DNA of 64,000 nucleotides from Candidatus Thioglobus sp. NP1 (GCF_003326015.1 NZ_CP023860.1:930001-994000); one strand, 5' to 3'. Shown: positions 36,291 to 43,261, counted from the stretch's first letter. Translations and numbers: made by a program. The notes: a model not told the origin generated them from the sequence alone.

Positions 36291-36907
36291 AAAAAATACT
36301 ATTAATTATTACAATTCTACTTACCTCATTGTCTTATGCTAAAGATGATAGTTATCTAATAGATGATAGCCTTGCAATGGCTCGACAGGGTGAATTTGTC
36401 CGTGCATCAAACCTAATAGTTGATTTAGCTAATAATGGCAATCCCAAAGCACAGTATGTGCTTTCAATGTACTTCAGAGACCCTAACGCTCTGAATATTC
36501 CAGAAGTAGGAGAAATGTGGTTAATGAGAGCCGCTGAAAATAACAATGCCAAAGCTCAATATGACTTAGGTTGGCGACTAGCTGCTGGTTGGAAGAATGA
36601 CTCAGTAGAAGATATTGTGGAGATGATATATTGGTTTGAAAGGGCAACCTTTAATGGAAGCGAAGATGCTTATGCGAACTTGGCAACATTGTATGAGAAC
36701 GAATTCAGAGATGTATTGGCGGAAATGGAAGTTGCTGCTAATGATGGCAATGCTATGGCTCAGTTTAATTTAGGGTGGATAAATGCTAGAGGGCTTTATA
36801 GTTCAGATGGATTAATGCAAGATATAGATGTTGCTAAAGATTGGTTTGAAAAGTCTGCAAAGCTAGGATTCAAAGATGCAGTAGAAGTGCTCGAGAAGAA
36901 CTTTTAA
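36287..36907 (+). CDS. Secreted Sel1-repeat protein
   Basis: 206-aa exported protein of the Sel1-like (TPR-related) repeat type. Signal peptide MKKILLIITILLTSLSYA, then repeats with the family spacing: ANNGNPKAQYVLSMYF (residues 49-63), AENNNAKAQYDLGWRLAAG (83-101), NGSEDAYANLATLYE and ANDGNAMAQFNLGWINARG, ending with AKDWFEKSAKLGFKDA. ATG 36287 overlaps the preceding stop. Sel1 proteins typically mediate protein-protein contacts in the periplasm; the partner may be one of the small membrane proteins around it. Confidence 0.78.
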   Translation: MKKILLIITILLTSLSYAKDDSYLIDDSLAMARQGEFVRASNLIVDLANNGNPKAQYVLSMYFRDPNALNIPEVGEMWLMRAAENNNAKAQYDLGWRLAAGWKNDSVEDIVEMIYWFERATFNGSEDAYANLATLYENEFRDVLAEMEVAANDGNAMAQFNLGWINARGLYSSDGLMQDIDVAKDWFEKSAKLGFKDAVEVLEKNF

Positions 36908-36910
36908 ATA

Positions 36911-37624
36911 ATGAATGCTTCAGAAAAAAATGCAATTGAAAAAAAATACTGGGTTACCTGGGGGCTTACTGCCGGACTAGGAATTTTTATTCTTTTGATA
37001 CAGCTAGGTATTTACAATTACCGCCCAATATGCTCACCAGTGGTTGGCTGTGGTTATGAAGTTCCGTTAGGTTTAACAATTCTTATTTCAATCTTATTAA
37101 TAATTACTCGAGTATTTAGAAAGAATAAGTTAAAACTAATAACGCCTTTAATGCTCGTGGTCTTTTCAGTTCTTATTCTTATCTTTACTTTTTCTTCAGA
37201 AAAGAGGTTTAATGAAAGTATGACTGCACTTGCTAAAAACATTCAAGAGTTATGTATTACAAATGAACAGTGTCCAATAAAATTATCTACCGCCTTTGAT
37301 GATGTAAGGCTAGTTAAAGCTGACACCATATTTACTCTAAAAGGCGAAGAAGATGAAATTATAGAAAATAGAACTAACGTTATTGCCGCAGGATATATTA
37401 GCTCAAGTTCTTATAGATATAAGTTAAAGCCTTACTATGGCTTTATGTCCTTTGACTATAAAGCAACTGGAAGTAACTTTAAACTTGAGTGGGTATCAGG
37501 TGAGGCAAAGGTTATAAGAGCTAGAGTTACTAATGATGAGAGCCCCAAACTTCTTTTAGAGAACTACTGTGACCCTGGCGGGGAGACTTGCTATGAAAAT
37601 GAAATTGGAACATCCTATTTATAA
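36911..37624 (+). CDS. Hypothetical membrane protein with periplasmic-type domain
   Basis: 237 aa. Three hydrophobic helices in the first 95 residues (WGLTAGLGIFILLIQLGIY, VPLGLTILISILLIITRVF, LITPLMLVVFSVLILIFTF), then a soluble domain of about 140 residues with cysteine pairs (ELCITNEQCP and YCDPGGETCYE) that would suit an oxidising compartment. Unrecognised family. It follows the Sel1 gene after 3 bp, in the same apparent operon. Confidence 0.6.
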   Translation: MNASEKNAIEKKYWVTWGLTAGLGIFILLIQLGIYNYRPICSPVVGCGYEVPLGLTILISILLIITRVFRKNKLKLITPLMLVVFSVLILIFTFSSEKRFNESMTALAKNIQELCITNEQCPIKLSTAFDDVRLVKADTIFTLKGEEDEIIENRTNVIAAGYISSSSYRYKLKPYYGFMSFDYKATGSNFKLEWVSGEAKVIRARVTNDESPKLLLENYCDPGGETCYENEIGTSYL

Positions 37625-37637
37625 GAAAGGGCTTTAA

Positions 37638-37877
37638 ATGAAAAAAATACTTAAAGTCATATTTATTATCCTCTTAGGACTTTTTGCTCTGCAATGGATA
37701 GTAATGAGTATATTTGCAAATGCAGAGTTAGAGGAATTAATAAGGCAGGGTTACCTAGAAGAGGATTACACCAAACAAGATGTAGTAAAACTGTGCAATC
37801 CTCAAACTGATATTGAAAGAGAGTTTAGTAAAGGAGCTAATGCTATGTTTAGTTGTGTGACAAAGGGAAACTGGTAA
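37638..37877 (+). CDS. Small anchored protein, GY-T-KD-C family (copy 1)
   Basis: 79 aa: an N-terminal membrane helix (ILKVIFIILLGLFALQWIVM) followed by a soluble tail LIRQGYLEEDYTKQDVVKLC and a second Cys near the end (MFSCVTKGNW). The tail pattern LI-x2-GY-x4-[YF]T-x2-D-x2-K-x-C recurs in the next gene, so they are tandem paralogues. Its stop directly abuts the next ATG. Function unknown. Confidence 0.6.
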   Translation: MKKILKVIFIILLGLFALQWIVMSIFANAELEELIRQGYLEEDYTKQDVVKLCNPQTDIEREFSKGANAMFSCVTKGNW

Positions 37878-38135
37878 ATGTCTATTTGGTTTTTCTCAAT
37901 AGCTGATTCCATCATTAACGTAGTTGTTAGCTTCTTTGCTTTAATAATTATGCTCTGGACTTTTACTATGGCTGGTATATCGCAAAATGAGACTTATAAG
38001 TTACAAACTCAGTATTTAATTGATGAAGGTTATATTAATACTAACTTCACTGATAAGGACTTAGCTAAAGCTTGTCATTATTACTATAACGACTTTGAAA
38101 AAGACCTTACAGATGTTTGTTTTTGGTATCTGTAA
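37878..38135 (+). CDS. Small anchored protein, GY-T-KD-C family (copy 2)
   Basis: 85 aa with one or two hydrophobic segments (SIINVVVSFFALIIMLWTFTM) and then the tail LIDEGYINTNFTDKDLAKAC, ending DVCFWYL. Two cysteines line up with those of copy 1, suggesting a conserved disulfide. It begins at the base after the stop of copy 1. Unknown function; the duplication suggests the tail is the functional part. Confidence 0.6.
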   Translation: MSIWFFSIADSIINVVVSFFALIIMLWTFTMAGISQNETYKLQTQYLIDEGYINTNFTDKDLAKACHYYYNDFEKDLTDVCFWYL

Positions 38136-38176
38136 TAAAGAATTCTTATTAGTTCAAATTGAAATATAATAAAGTT

Positions 38177-38548
38177 ATGAAAAAAATAATATTACTATCA
38201 ATTACGTTATTAATTTCTTACTCAGCTTCAATTCAAGCAGAAGCTATGAAATGCTATACAAAAAATGAAGTTGGTGAAATGTCATATGGTGAGGATTACA
38301 TATTTGAAAGAACTAATAAGCTAGACAAATCAAAACCTTCAATACTTGACTTTGATGAGTTGAAGATAATAAATGCAGATACTGGCAAGTTTTATAGTAT
38401 GACTAAAGAAAGCAATAACCATTTCAAGTCTGGCAACTATCACTACCTGACAAATAAGAGAAGGTCTGTTGTAGTTGAAATAAGTTTTAATGAAGCCACT
38501 AAAGATGACCTTGTCTTTAGCAAAATATTATTGTGCGAATCCTTTTAA
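38177..38548 (+). CDS. Secreted hypothetical protein
   Basis: 123-aa protein with a signal peptide (MKKIILLSITLLISYSASIQA) and a mature, polar, beta-looking domain with two cysteines (AMKCYTKNEV near the N terminus and ILLCESF at the end). ATG 38177 chosen; TATAAT at 38165-38170 ends 6 nt before it, the same geometry as three other genes of the element, so a leaderless transcript is likely. No family recognised. Confidence 0.58.
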   Translation: MKKIILLSITLLISYSASIQAEAMKCYTKNEVGEMSYGEDYIFERTNKLDKSKPSILDFDELKIINADTGKFYSMTKESNNHFKSGNYHYLTNKRRSVVVEISFNEATKDDLVFSKILLCESF

Positions 38549-38561
38549 AGCTCCCTAAATA

Positions 38562-39401
38562 ATGATTTTTTCAATCGTCATAGCACTTCTAATTTTCTGG
38601 TTTATTATTAATTTCCCTGACATTATTGGGAATCTAGTTATTATATTTCTTACTGGTGTTGGAATAATTATTGCCATTGGTGTCGTAGTTCTTGTTTTTG
38701 TATATTCAGACCTAGAGTTTTCTGATTTAACTGAGTTTTTTAAAATTGTTATTTTTGGTGCTATTTGCCTTCTAATAATTGGATTTATTTTTAATGGACT
38801 GAATAGAATCCTTACTAGAATTACTGGTCTTTGGAGGAAGTTTTATGACATTAAGACAATTCTTAAATTCCTTATATTGCAATTTATCATTCCAGGGATA
38901 ACTGATAAGCAAAAGATAAAAAAAATAAAAAAAATAAATAGGTTAGTTGCTTATGGAGATGAAAAAAAACAATTAGATAACGAAAAAAAATACAAGAAAA
39001 AAATAGAAGAAGAGGAAAAGAAATTAGAAGAAGAAAATATAAGATTAGATAATTTATATTTGAAGTGCGGTAAGAATTTTTATGAGTTGTCTAATTTAAT
39101 AGATAAGGAATTGTCAGTTTATATTGATTCTGATTATATTAATTTAGAATATATAGAGCCAACTAGAGAAAATATAAATGGATATATTCATATAAATACT
39201 AAAATAAAAAAATCTATTATCAAAGTTATTTGCAGGGCTCGTTTATCTAAATATAATGATTCTTTTAGAACTTATAAAATCATTTCTAGTCAAGGGAAGA
39301 ATGGTGGCTTCGAAGCAGATAGCATATCATCAGCATCAAAAGGTACTAAAAAAATCCTCTTAAATTATTTTAAATTACATCCAGAAGAGATTGGTCAATA
39401 A
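38562..39401 (+). CDS. Membrane protein with cytoplasmic coiled coil
   Basis: 279 aa. Four hydrophobic helices in the first 115 residues, then a strongly charged coiled coil (EKKQLDNEKKYKKKIEEEEKKLEEENIRL cut around residues 134-162) and a C-terminal globular domain of about 110 residues (YINLEYIEPTRENINGYIHI, KVICRARLSKYNDSF). The architecture suggests a membrane anchor holding a coiled-coil sensor or scaffold. Not recognised. It follows the secreted gene after 13 bp. The poly-A runs coding the Lys stretch are frameshift-prone but the frame is intact. Confidence 0.58.
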   Translation: MIFSIVIALLIFWFIINFPDIIGNLVIIFLTGVGIIIAIGVVVLVFVYSDLEFSDLTEFFKIVIFGAICLLIIGFIFNGLNRILTRITGLWRKFYDIKTILKFLILQFIIPGITDKQKIKKIKKINRLVAYGDEKKQLDNEKKYKKKIEEEEKKLEEENIRLDNLYLKCGKNFYELSNLIDKELSVYIDSDYINLEYIEPTRENINGYIHINTKIKKSIIKVICRARLSKYNDSFRTYKIISSQGKNGGFEADSISSASKGTKKILLNYFKLHPEEIGQ

Positions 39402-39416
39402 ATCAATGGTAAATAA

Positions 39417-39626
39417 GTGCTTTTAATAATCTTCATAGCCCTTTGGGCATTCAGCCTCTTTTACGGCATCAGCTTAATACGCACTGACCGACGTAAGCTA
39501 GGTATTAGGTACTTAATCATTTTCTCAATACCATTAGGTATATTTGCTTTAGCATTTTGGTTAATGGACTATGAGTACCTTAACTGTATGCTTAATGGCT
39601 CATCAGAGATGATGGAGAACTGTTAA
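39417..39626 (+). CDS. Small membrane protein, RKLG-LIIFSIP family (third copy)
   Basis: 69 aa, GTG start. Two helices (LLIIFIALWAFSLFYGISLI and YLIIFSIPLGIFALAFWLM) bracket the turn RTDRRKLGIR, matching the proteins at 35660 and 35899 in order and spacing. Ends in a short polar tail with two cysteines (NCMLNGSSEMMENC). The recurrence of this family on both sides of the Sel1/GY genes suggests duplication within the cluster. Confidence 0.55.
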   Translation: MLLIIFIALWAFSLFYGISLIRTDRRKLGIRYLIIFSIPLGIFALAFWLMDYEYLNCMLNGSSEMMENC

Positions 39627-39631
39627 ATATT

Positions 39632-40288
39632 ATGAAAAAATATATCTATCTGTGTGCATTTTTATTCTCAATTAATTCTAGTATGGCGGGATGCAAAATC
39701 GATAAAGATGGTATTAATCGCTGCACTGATAATTGGCTAGAATCTTTTTTTAATAGCCCTAGCAAAAATAATTCTAACAGTAGCGAGTGTAAGATTGACC
39801 AATATGGAATTAATCGATGCTCTAGTGAATCTTACAACGATACACAAAATTCATTCGTCCAATCCTCTGAAGCATTGCTTACTAAAGGATACAATAAAGC
39901 ACTTGCTGGAAACTATGGAGAAGCATACAGAATACTTGAGCCATTAGCCTCACAGGGCTATGCTGAAGCACAATTTAACTTAGGTATGATGTTTCAAAAT
40001 GGAGGAAGTGGACTTCAAAAGAACAATGCTAGCTCGGCATATTGGTTTAACTTAGCTGCAAATCAAGGTGACCAGAGTTCACAATTTGAATTAGCAGGCA
40101 TTTATTACAGAGGACTAGGGGTAAAAAAAGACTTAAAAATAGCAAAGTATTGGGCTAAATTAGCTTCACAGGGAAGCAATCCAATAATTGCGAGTCGCTC
40201 AAGAGAGTTTTTAAAGAATCAGATGTCCTGGTGGGAAAAACAAAAGCTAGGAGCCTCTTCAATCTTTGGTATCTTTAGTGGAAATTAG
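39632..40288 (+). CDS. Secreted Sel1-repeat protein with duplicated CKID-GINRC motif
   Basis: 218 aa. Signal peptide MKKYIYLCAFLFSINSSMAG; the following Cys could be read as a weak lipobox (MAGC). The mature N terminus carries the motif CKIDKDGINRC twice (second copy CKIDQYGINRC) separated by a Ser/Asn-rich linker, then Sel1 repeats YGEAYRILEPLASQGYAEAQFNLG and ANQGDQSSQFELAGIYYRGLG with AKYWAKLASQG. Because both Cys of the motif are repeated, a small disulfide-closed loop is more likely than lipidation. Second Sel1 protein in the element. Confidence 0.75.
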   Translation: MKKYIYLCAFLFSINSSMAGCKIDKDGINRCTDNWLESFFNSPSKNNSNSSECKIDQYGINRCSSESYNDTQNSFVQSSEALLTKGYNKALAGNYGEAYRILEPLASQGYAEAQFNLGMMFQNGGSGLQKNNASSAYWFNLAANQGDQSSQFELAGIYYRGLGVKKDLKIAKYWAKLASQGSNPIIASRSREFLKNQMSWWEKQKLGASSIFGIFSGN

Positions 40289-40901
40289 TATGAAAAAACT
40301 ACTCCTATACCAAGTAATATATTCTTAGGTCGAAATAAAAGAATCTCTTATGGTCGATGACCATACGATTGTTTAACTAAGACTCACTATGATTAACTTA
40401 GAATTGGCTACTATTAATATTAAACTTTAAGTTAACTAAGCTGCTATACCTAGAACCACTCAGATAAAGATACATTGAACCAATATATAGTAGTATATAT
40501 AAATGATAATCAGTAACTTTGTATATATTCTAGGAATTAAATATTCATTTTTAGATATGAATTCTTAGAATATTCTAAAGATTATTTTTATGTATTTATA
40601 AACTATAAATTATTCAACTTTAGAGTGCTTCTAAGAGCGTCTAAAAGATATTCATATTATACCATATATTAGTGCTTTTGTCCATGGAGAATTGGTGTTT
40701 TTTACTAATAAATATTACTTAAATAGTTTTAATATTAGTATTAAAATCAATGACTTATATTATCACTAGAATTAGCCATATTTATAGCCTCTCAGAGCTC
40801 CAAATTCACCATCCTAGAGTACTTAAAATACTTAGAAAGTAATGAACTTATTTAGTACTAAAAGTGGGTCAAATTAACTGATAGTAAGGTATAGTTCAAT
40901 A
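40289..40901. other. 613-bp gene-free stretch
   Basis: I see no coding frame here. It is very AT-rich with many short CTTAG/TTAGA motifs. The first bases (40290-40328) repeat the beginning of a signal-peptide gene, MKKLLL, then stop after 12 codons, so this looks like a decayed copy of a secreted-protein gene. A 17-bp palindrome TATGGTC-GAT-GACCATA lies at 40349-40365. The 3' end provides a TATAGT box for the next gene. Confidence 0.5.
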
Positions 40902-41291
40902 ATGGGATTTATTAGAATAATTTGTAATATTGGTGCATTATTAATTAATGGGTATTTTTTATATTTTTACTTTTTTGATAATATAAACCTTGAGGGTTTT
41001 GTATTTTATTTAGTGGCATTTTTATTTCTTATATTTCCCTGGATAGCTATTCATTTATTCTTTAAATTCATTGAATTTTTGAAGCCTAAAGTTCAAAGTC
41101 AGATTCAAGATGTCCAGCACTCTAAGTCAGTTAAAGATAAAAACTACTTAGTAGCCTTTTCTGAGGTAGAAGAAAACAATGTGCAAAATAAGGAGCTTTG
41201 GGCAAAAGCTTTTGCTCAATGTGAAGGTGATAGAGAAAAGCAAAAATCAATCTATGTTGAATTGAGAACAAAAGAGCTTTCTAAAAGGTAA
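40902..41291 (+). CDS. Hypothetical membrane protein
   Basis: 129 aa with two membrane helices (IICNIGALLINGYFLYFYFF and FVFYLVAFLFLIFPWIAIHLFF) and a cytoplasmic C-terminal half that is helical and charged (ELWAKAFAQCEGDREKQKS). Upstream, TATAGT (40890-40895) ends 6 nt before the ATG, so the mRNA is probably leaderless. Its last base is the first base of the next ATG, so the two are coupled. Unknown family. Confidence 0.6.
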   Translation: MGFIRIICNIGALLINGYFLYFYFFDNINLEGFVFYLVAFLFLIFPWIAIHLFFKFIEFLKPKVQSQIQDVQHSKSVKDKNYLVAFSEVEENNVQNKELWAKAFAQCEGDREKQKSIYVELRTKELSKR

Positions 41292-42334
41292 TGTTTGGTC
41301 CTTTAGAAATAATTATCATAATTGCTCTTCCAATTCTAATTGTTATATCCCTTGCCTCAAGAGCTGAAAAAGAATATAAAGTATTTAAACATCATACAGA
41401 TGGATATAAAGCTGTTAAAGTTGGCTTAGCTTGGGTTGCTGGTACTATTTTTATGCCTATATGGTTTCTATTTAGGGGCTTATGGTCATATTTCTTCTTG
41501 TACTTGGTTTTGCTAGTAATTGCTGTTTTAGTAGAAAATGAGCTATATGGTGAATTTGGCTCGATTGATTTCAATAATGCTTCAGATACTGAGTGGATTT
41601 GGTTAGGTATTCAAATTATAGTTGCCTTCATACCATTATTTAAAGGCAATGACTGGACAGCTAAAAATCTAATTAAGAAAGGTTATTTATTCCAAGATTC
41701 AGTTCATGCAGTTAGTAAAAAGAATGCTATTGCAATAGTTCTAGAAAATAAAATTGATTCTAGTTACAACAAAAATGATACTCAGATAAGGCCATCAAAA
41801 AGGATGATTAGAAAGAAAGTAGTCGTCAAATCAAAGTCATCTAAGAAATTAAAGAGGAATGATAAAGCAGCAAAAGAATTTGTTATGCAAACTATTCGAG
41901 ACCTTGATTATGTAGTCATAAGAGAGTCACTAAATATATATATTAAGTCAGAAGAAAATGCTAAAAACCTTTATGCATTCCTCTATGGCTTGGCTTTATT
42001 TACTTGGAGTATCCATAAAGTTAAATTGAAGTATGAGGATTTTGAGACTGTTTTTGATATAGTTGATAGTGGACTAAATGACTCTGGAATAGACATCCCA
42101 AGGCATCTTGACCTTGATGAAGATTATGATGAAATTAGTTCAGGATTTGTTGATATTTATACTGAAAGTATCGGATGGGATAAAATTAATTCTGAAGAGG
42201 ATTTAATAAATTCAGTAAACAAAGATTTTCAGTCAATTGGAATATATTACGCTAGAGCCTATAGCAGAGATGAAAATGATTTAAAAAAACTGTATTTTGT
42301 AAAACTTGTAAATACTATTTCAGAAAATACATAG
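41291..42334 (+). CDS. DUF2628-like membrane protein with C-terminal domain
   Basis: 347 aa. Residues 40-66 (KAVKVGLAWVAGTIFMPIWFLFRGLW) and 118-132 (FKGNDWTAKNLIKKGY) match the general plan of DUF2628 proteins: an amphipathic VKxGxxW segment, two or three helices, and a GNxW...KxGY turn. An unrelated soluble domain of about 200 residues follows (basic linker SKKLKRNDKAAKEF, then acidic LDLDEDYDEISSGFVDI). The upstream gene ends in its start codon. A shorter DUF2628-like protein occurs just past the right attachment site (43567). Role unknown. Confidence 0.58.
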   Translation: MFGPLEIIIIIALPILIVISLASRAEKEYKVFKHHTDGYKAVKVGLAWVAGTIFMPIWFLFRGLWSYFFLYLVLLVIAVLVENELYGEFGSIDFNNASDTEWIWLGIQIIVAFIPLFKGNDWTAKNLIKKGYLFQDSVHAVSKKNAIAIVLENKIDSSYNKNDTQIRPSKRMIRKKVVVKSKSSKKLKRNDKAAKEFVMQTIRDLDYVVIRESLNIYIKSEENAKNLYAFLYGLALFTWSIHKVKLKYEDFETVFDIVDSGLNDSGIDIPRHLDLDEDYDEISSGFVDIYTESIGWDKINSEEDLINSVNKDFQSIGIYYARAYSRDENDLKKLYFVKLVNTISENT

Positions 42335-42343
42335 GAGTAATTA

Positions 42344-42505
42344 ATGGAAATCACTAATATATTCGCAGGATTAATTATAGGAGTTTCTTTTATGTGTTTT
42401 TGTTCTGCTTTTTTTGATAAAAAAGATAATAGGATGAGTATGTTATGGGGTGGATTATTTAGTCTAACGATTATTGTTATGGCAATAGAAAATATTGGTG
42501 CATAG
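42344..42505 (+). CDS. Tiny two-helix membrane protein
   Basis: 53-aa frame: MEITNIFAGLIIGVSFMCF, a polar turn FDKKDNRMS, then LWGGLFSLTIIVMAIENIG. ATG 42344 has AGGAG (42333-42337) six bases upstream, overlapping the end of the previous gene, which is good support for such a short gene. Unknown function. Confidence 0.5.
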   Translation: MEITNIFAGLIIGVSFMCFCSAFFDKKDNRMSMLWGGLFSLTIIVMAIENIGA

Positions 42506-42568
42506 TATAGCTTTTAAGTTATCTCTTTTAACAAAGTACAGAAGCTCAAAATGAAATATAATAAGCCT

Positions 42569-42901
42569 ATGAAATTATCACTTAAATTAATAATACTACC
42601 CATTTTTTTCCTCTTGCAGAGTTGCAGTCATCCAGTTGGAAGTGCAATGTGGCACAAAAAAGCTCCTAATGCAGATATAACCAATTACTATAAAGAAATG
42701 TGTCTAGGTTTTGGGTATAAAACTGAAACTCCTGAATTGATACAATGCATACAAACTGAAATTGGAAATGGAATGGATAGGGCTGATGCTCAAGTAAGTC
42801 AAATGATTAAATCGTTACAGAATATAGACCGACCAAGAAATAAAGTTAAAACAAATTGTACAACTTGGGGTAATGATATTAATTGTACATCCACATATTA
42901 G
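42569..42901 (+). CDS. Putative lipoprotein
   Basis: 110 aa. Lipoprotein signal MKLSLKLIILPIFFLLQSC with lipobox LQSC at residues 16-19, so the mature protein should be lipid-anchored at Cys19. The rest has four more cysteines (EMCLGFG, LIQCIQ, TNCTTW, INCTST), giving two possible disulfides. TATAAT (42557-42562) ends 6 nt before ATG 42569. Last gene before the right end of the element. Unknown family. Confidence 0.65.
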   Translation: MKLSLKLIILPIFFLLQSCSHPVGSAMWHKKAPNADITNYYKEMCLGFGYKTETPELIQCIQTEIGNGMDRADAQVSQMIKSLQNIDRPRNKVKTNCTTWGNDINCTSTY

Positions 42902-42994
42902 TTAATTTCAAAATTTCATATCTAACCCGGTTTTCTCGATTAACTAGTCATACGAAAGGGGTGGGGTAGGGGTCTATTTTGAGTCAATTTTGGC

Positions 42995-43023
42995 CTTAGC
43001 ATTTCGTGCAAATTTCGTGCACT
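42995..43023 (+). repeat. Terminal 29-bp repeat with two TTTCGTGCA boxes (right)
   Basis: Identical to 27376-27404, with the same two TTTCGTGCA boxes 11 bp apart, in the same orientation. It lies 132 bp inside the right attachment repeat. Together with the left copy it would flank the core on both sides in an excised circle, as integrase arm sites do. Confidence 0.75.
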
Positions 43024-43057
43024 AATCGTGGAATTTTGGTGGAATTAGCCTCTTTTA

Positions 43058-43066
43058 TGCTATAAT
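43058..43066 (+). promoter_or_regulatory. Extended -10 promoter facing the right attachment site
   Basis: TGCTATAAT (TATAAT at 43061-43066) is an extended -10 box with a weak TTGGTG upstream. In the chromosome it points across the attachment repeat into the integrase remnant. In the excised circle it would point across the joined site to the intact integrase. Confidence 0.5.
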
Positions 43067-43119
43067 TACATTCTGTATAAAATGCCAATATTGTTGTTGC
43101 TTTGGGAAGTGTAGAGCGT

Positions 43120-43143
43120 TACATCTCTACTTGTTGAGATGTA
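43120..43143. repeat. Inverted repeat beside the attachment core
   Basis: TACATCTC (43120-43127) and GAGATGTA (43136-43143) are perfect 8-bp arms with an 8-nt spacer, 12 bp before the 59-bp repeat. Possible site for an excisionase or accessory protein, or an RNA hairpin. Confidence 0.5.
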
Positions 43144-43155
43144 TGGCGAAAGCCG

Positions 43156-43214
43156 TCGGACTTTTAATCCGCTGGTCGAGCGTTCAAGTCGCTCACGCCC
43201 CACCATATACATAA
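43156..43214 (+). repeat. Right attachment-site repeat (tRNA-Lys 3' end)
   Basis: Exact 59-bp copy of 27278-27336 including the 3' half of tRNA-Lys with CCA. The sequence before it is not a tRNA 5' half, so this is not a second tRNA gene but the far end of the element. Confidence 0.93.
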
Positions 43215-43243
43215 AGGCCTACATTGATTGTAGGTCTTTTTTT
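43215..43243 (+). terminator. Terminator after right attachment site
   Basis: AGGCCTACA (43215-43223) pairs with TGTAGGTCT (43229-43237, one G-U) and runs into seven T. It starts on the first base after the repeat but differs in sequence from the terminator at 27337, so it belongs to the older occupant or to the original tRNA locus. Confidence 0.75.
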
Positions 43244-43261
43244 CGTCTGCTAAAAAATATC

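Larger units (their letters stand above)
27278..43214 (+). mobile_element. 15.9-kb integrative element in tRNA-Lys
   Basis: Bounded by identical 59-bp repeats of the tRNA-Lys 3' end; the unit length repeat-to-repeat is 15,878 bp. A tyrosine integrase is the first gene, transcribed away from the tRNA. A second 29-bp repeat lies near each end (27376-27404, 42995-43023). Cargo is unlike the flanking housekeeping genes: YwqK-repeat proteins, a phage-type GRAL-motif protein, a type II restriction-modification pair, Sel1-repeat proteins and many tiny membrane proteins. I recognise no capsid, terminase, replication initiator, relaxase or excisionase gene, so it looks like a satellite or tycheposon-like element rather than a complete prophage or ICE. 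Confidence 0.9.

Noticed and set aside
40290-40328. 12-codon frame MKKLLL... as a small gene
   Set aside because: It resembles the start of signal peptides elsewhere in the element but stops at once; more likely a decayed gene start.
43156-43214. A second tRNA-Lys gene
   Set aside because: Only the 3' half from the anticodon stem onward is present; the preceding bases do not form the acceptor 5' strand or a D arm. It is the attachment repeat.
27278-43214. Complete prophage or conjugative element
   Set aside because: No capsid, tail, portal, terminase, lysis, relaxase or type IV secretion genes could be recognised among the cargo.
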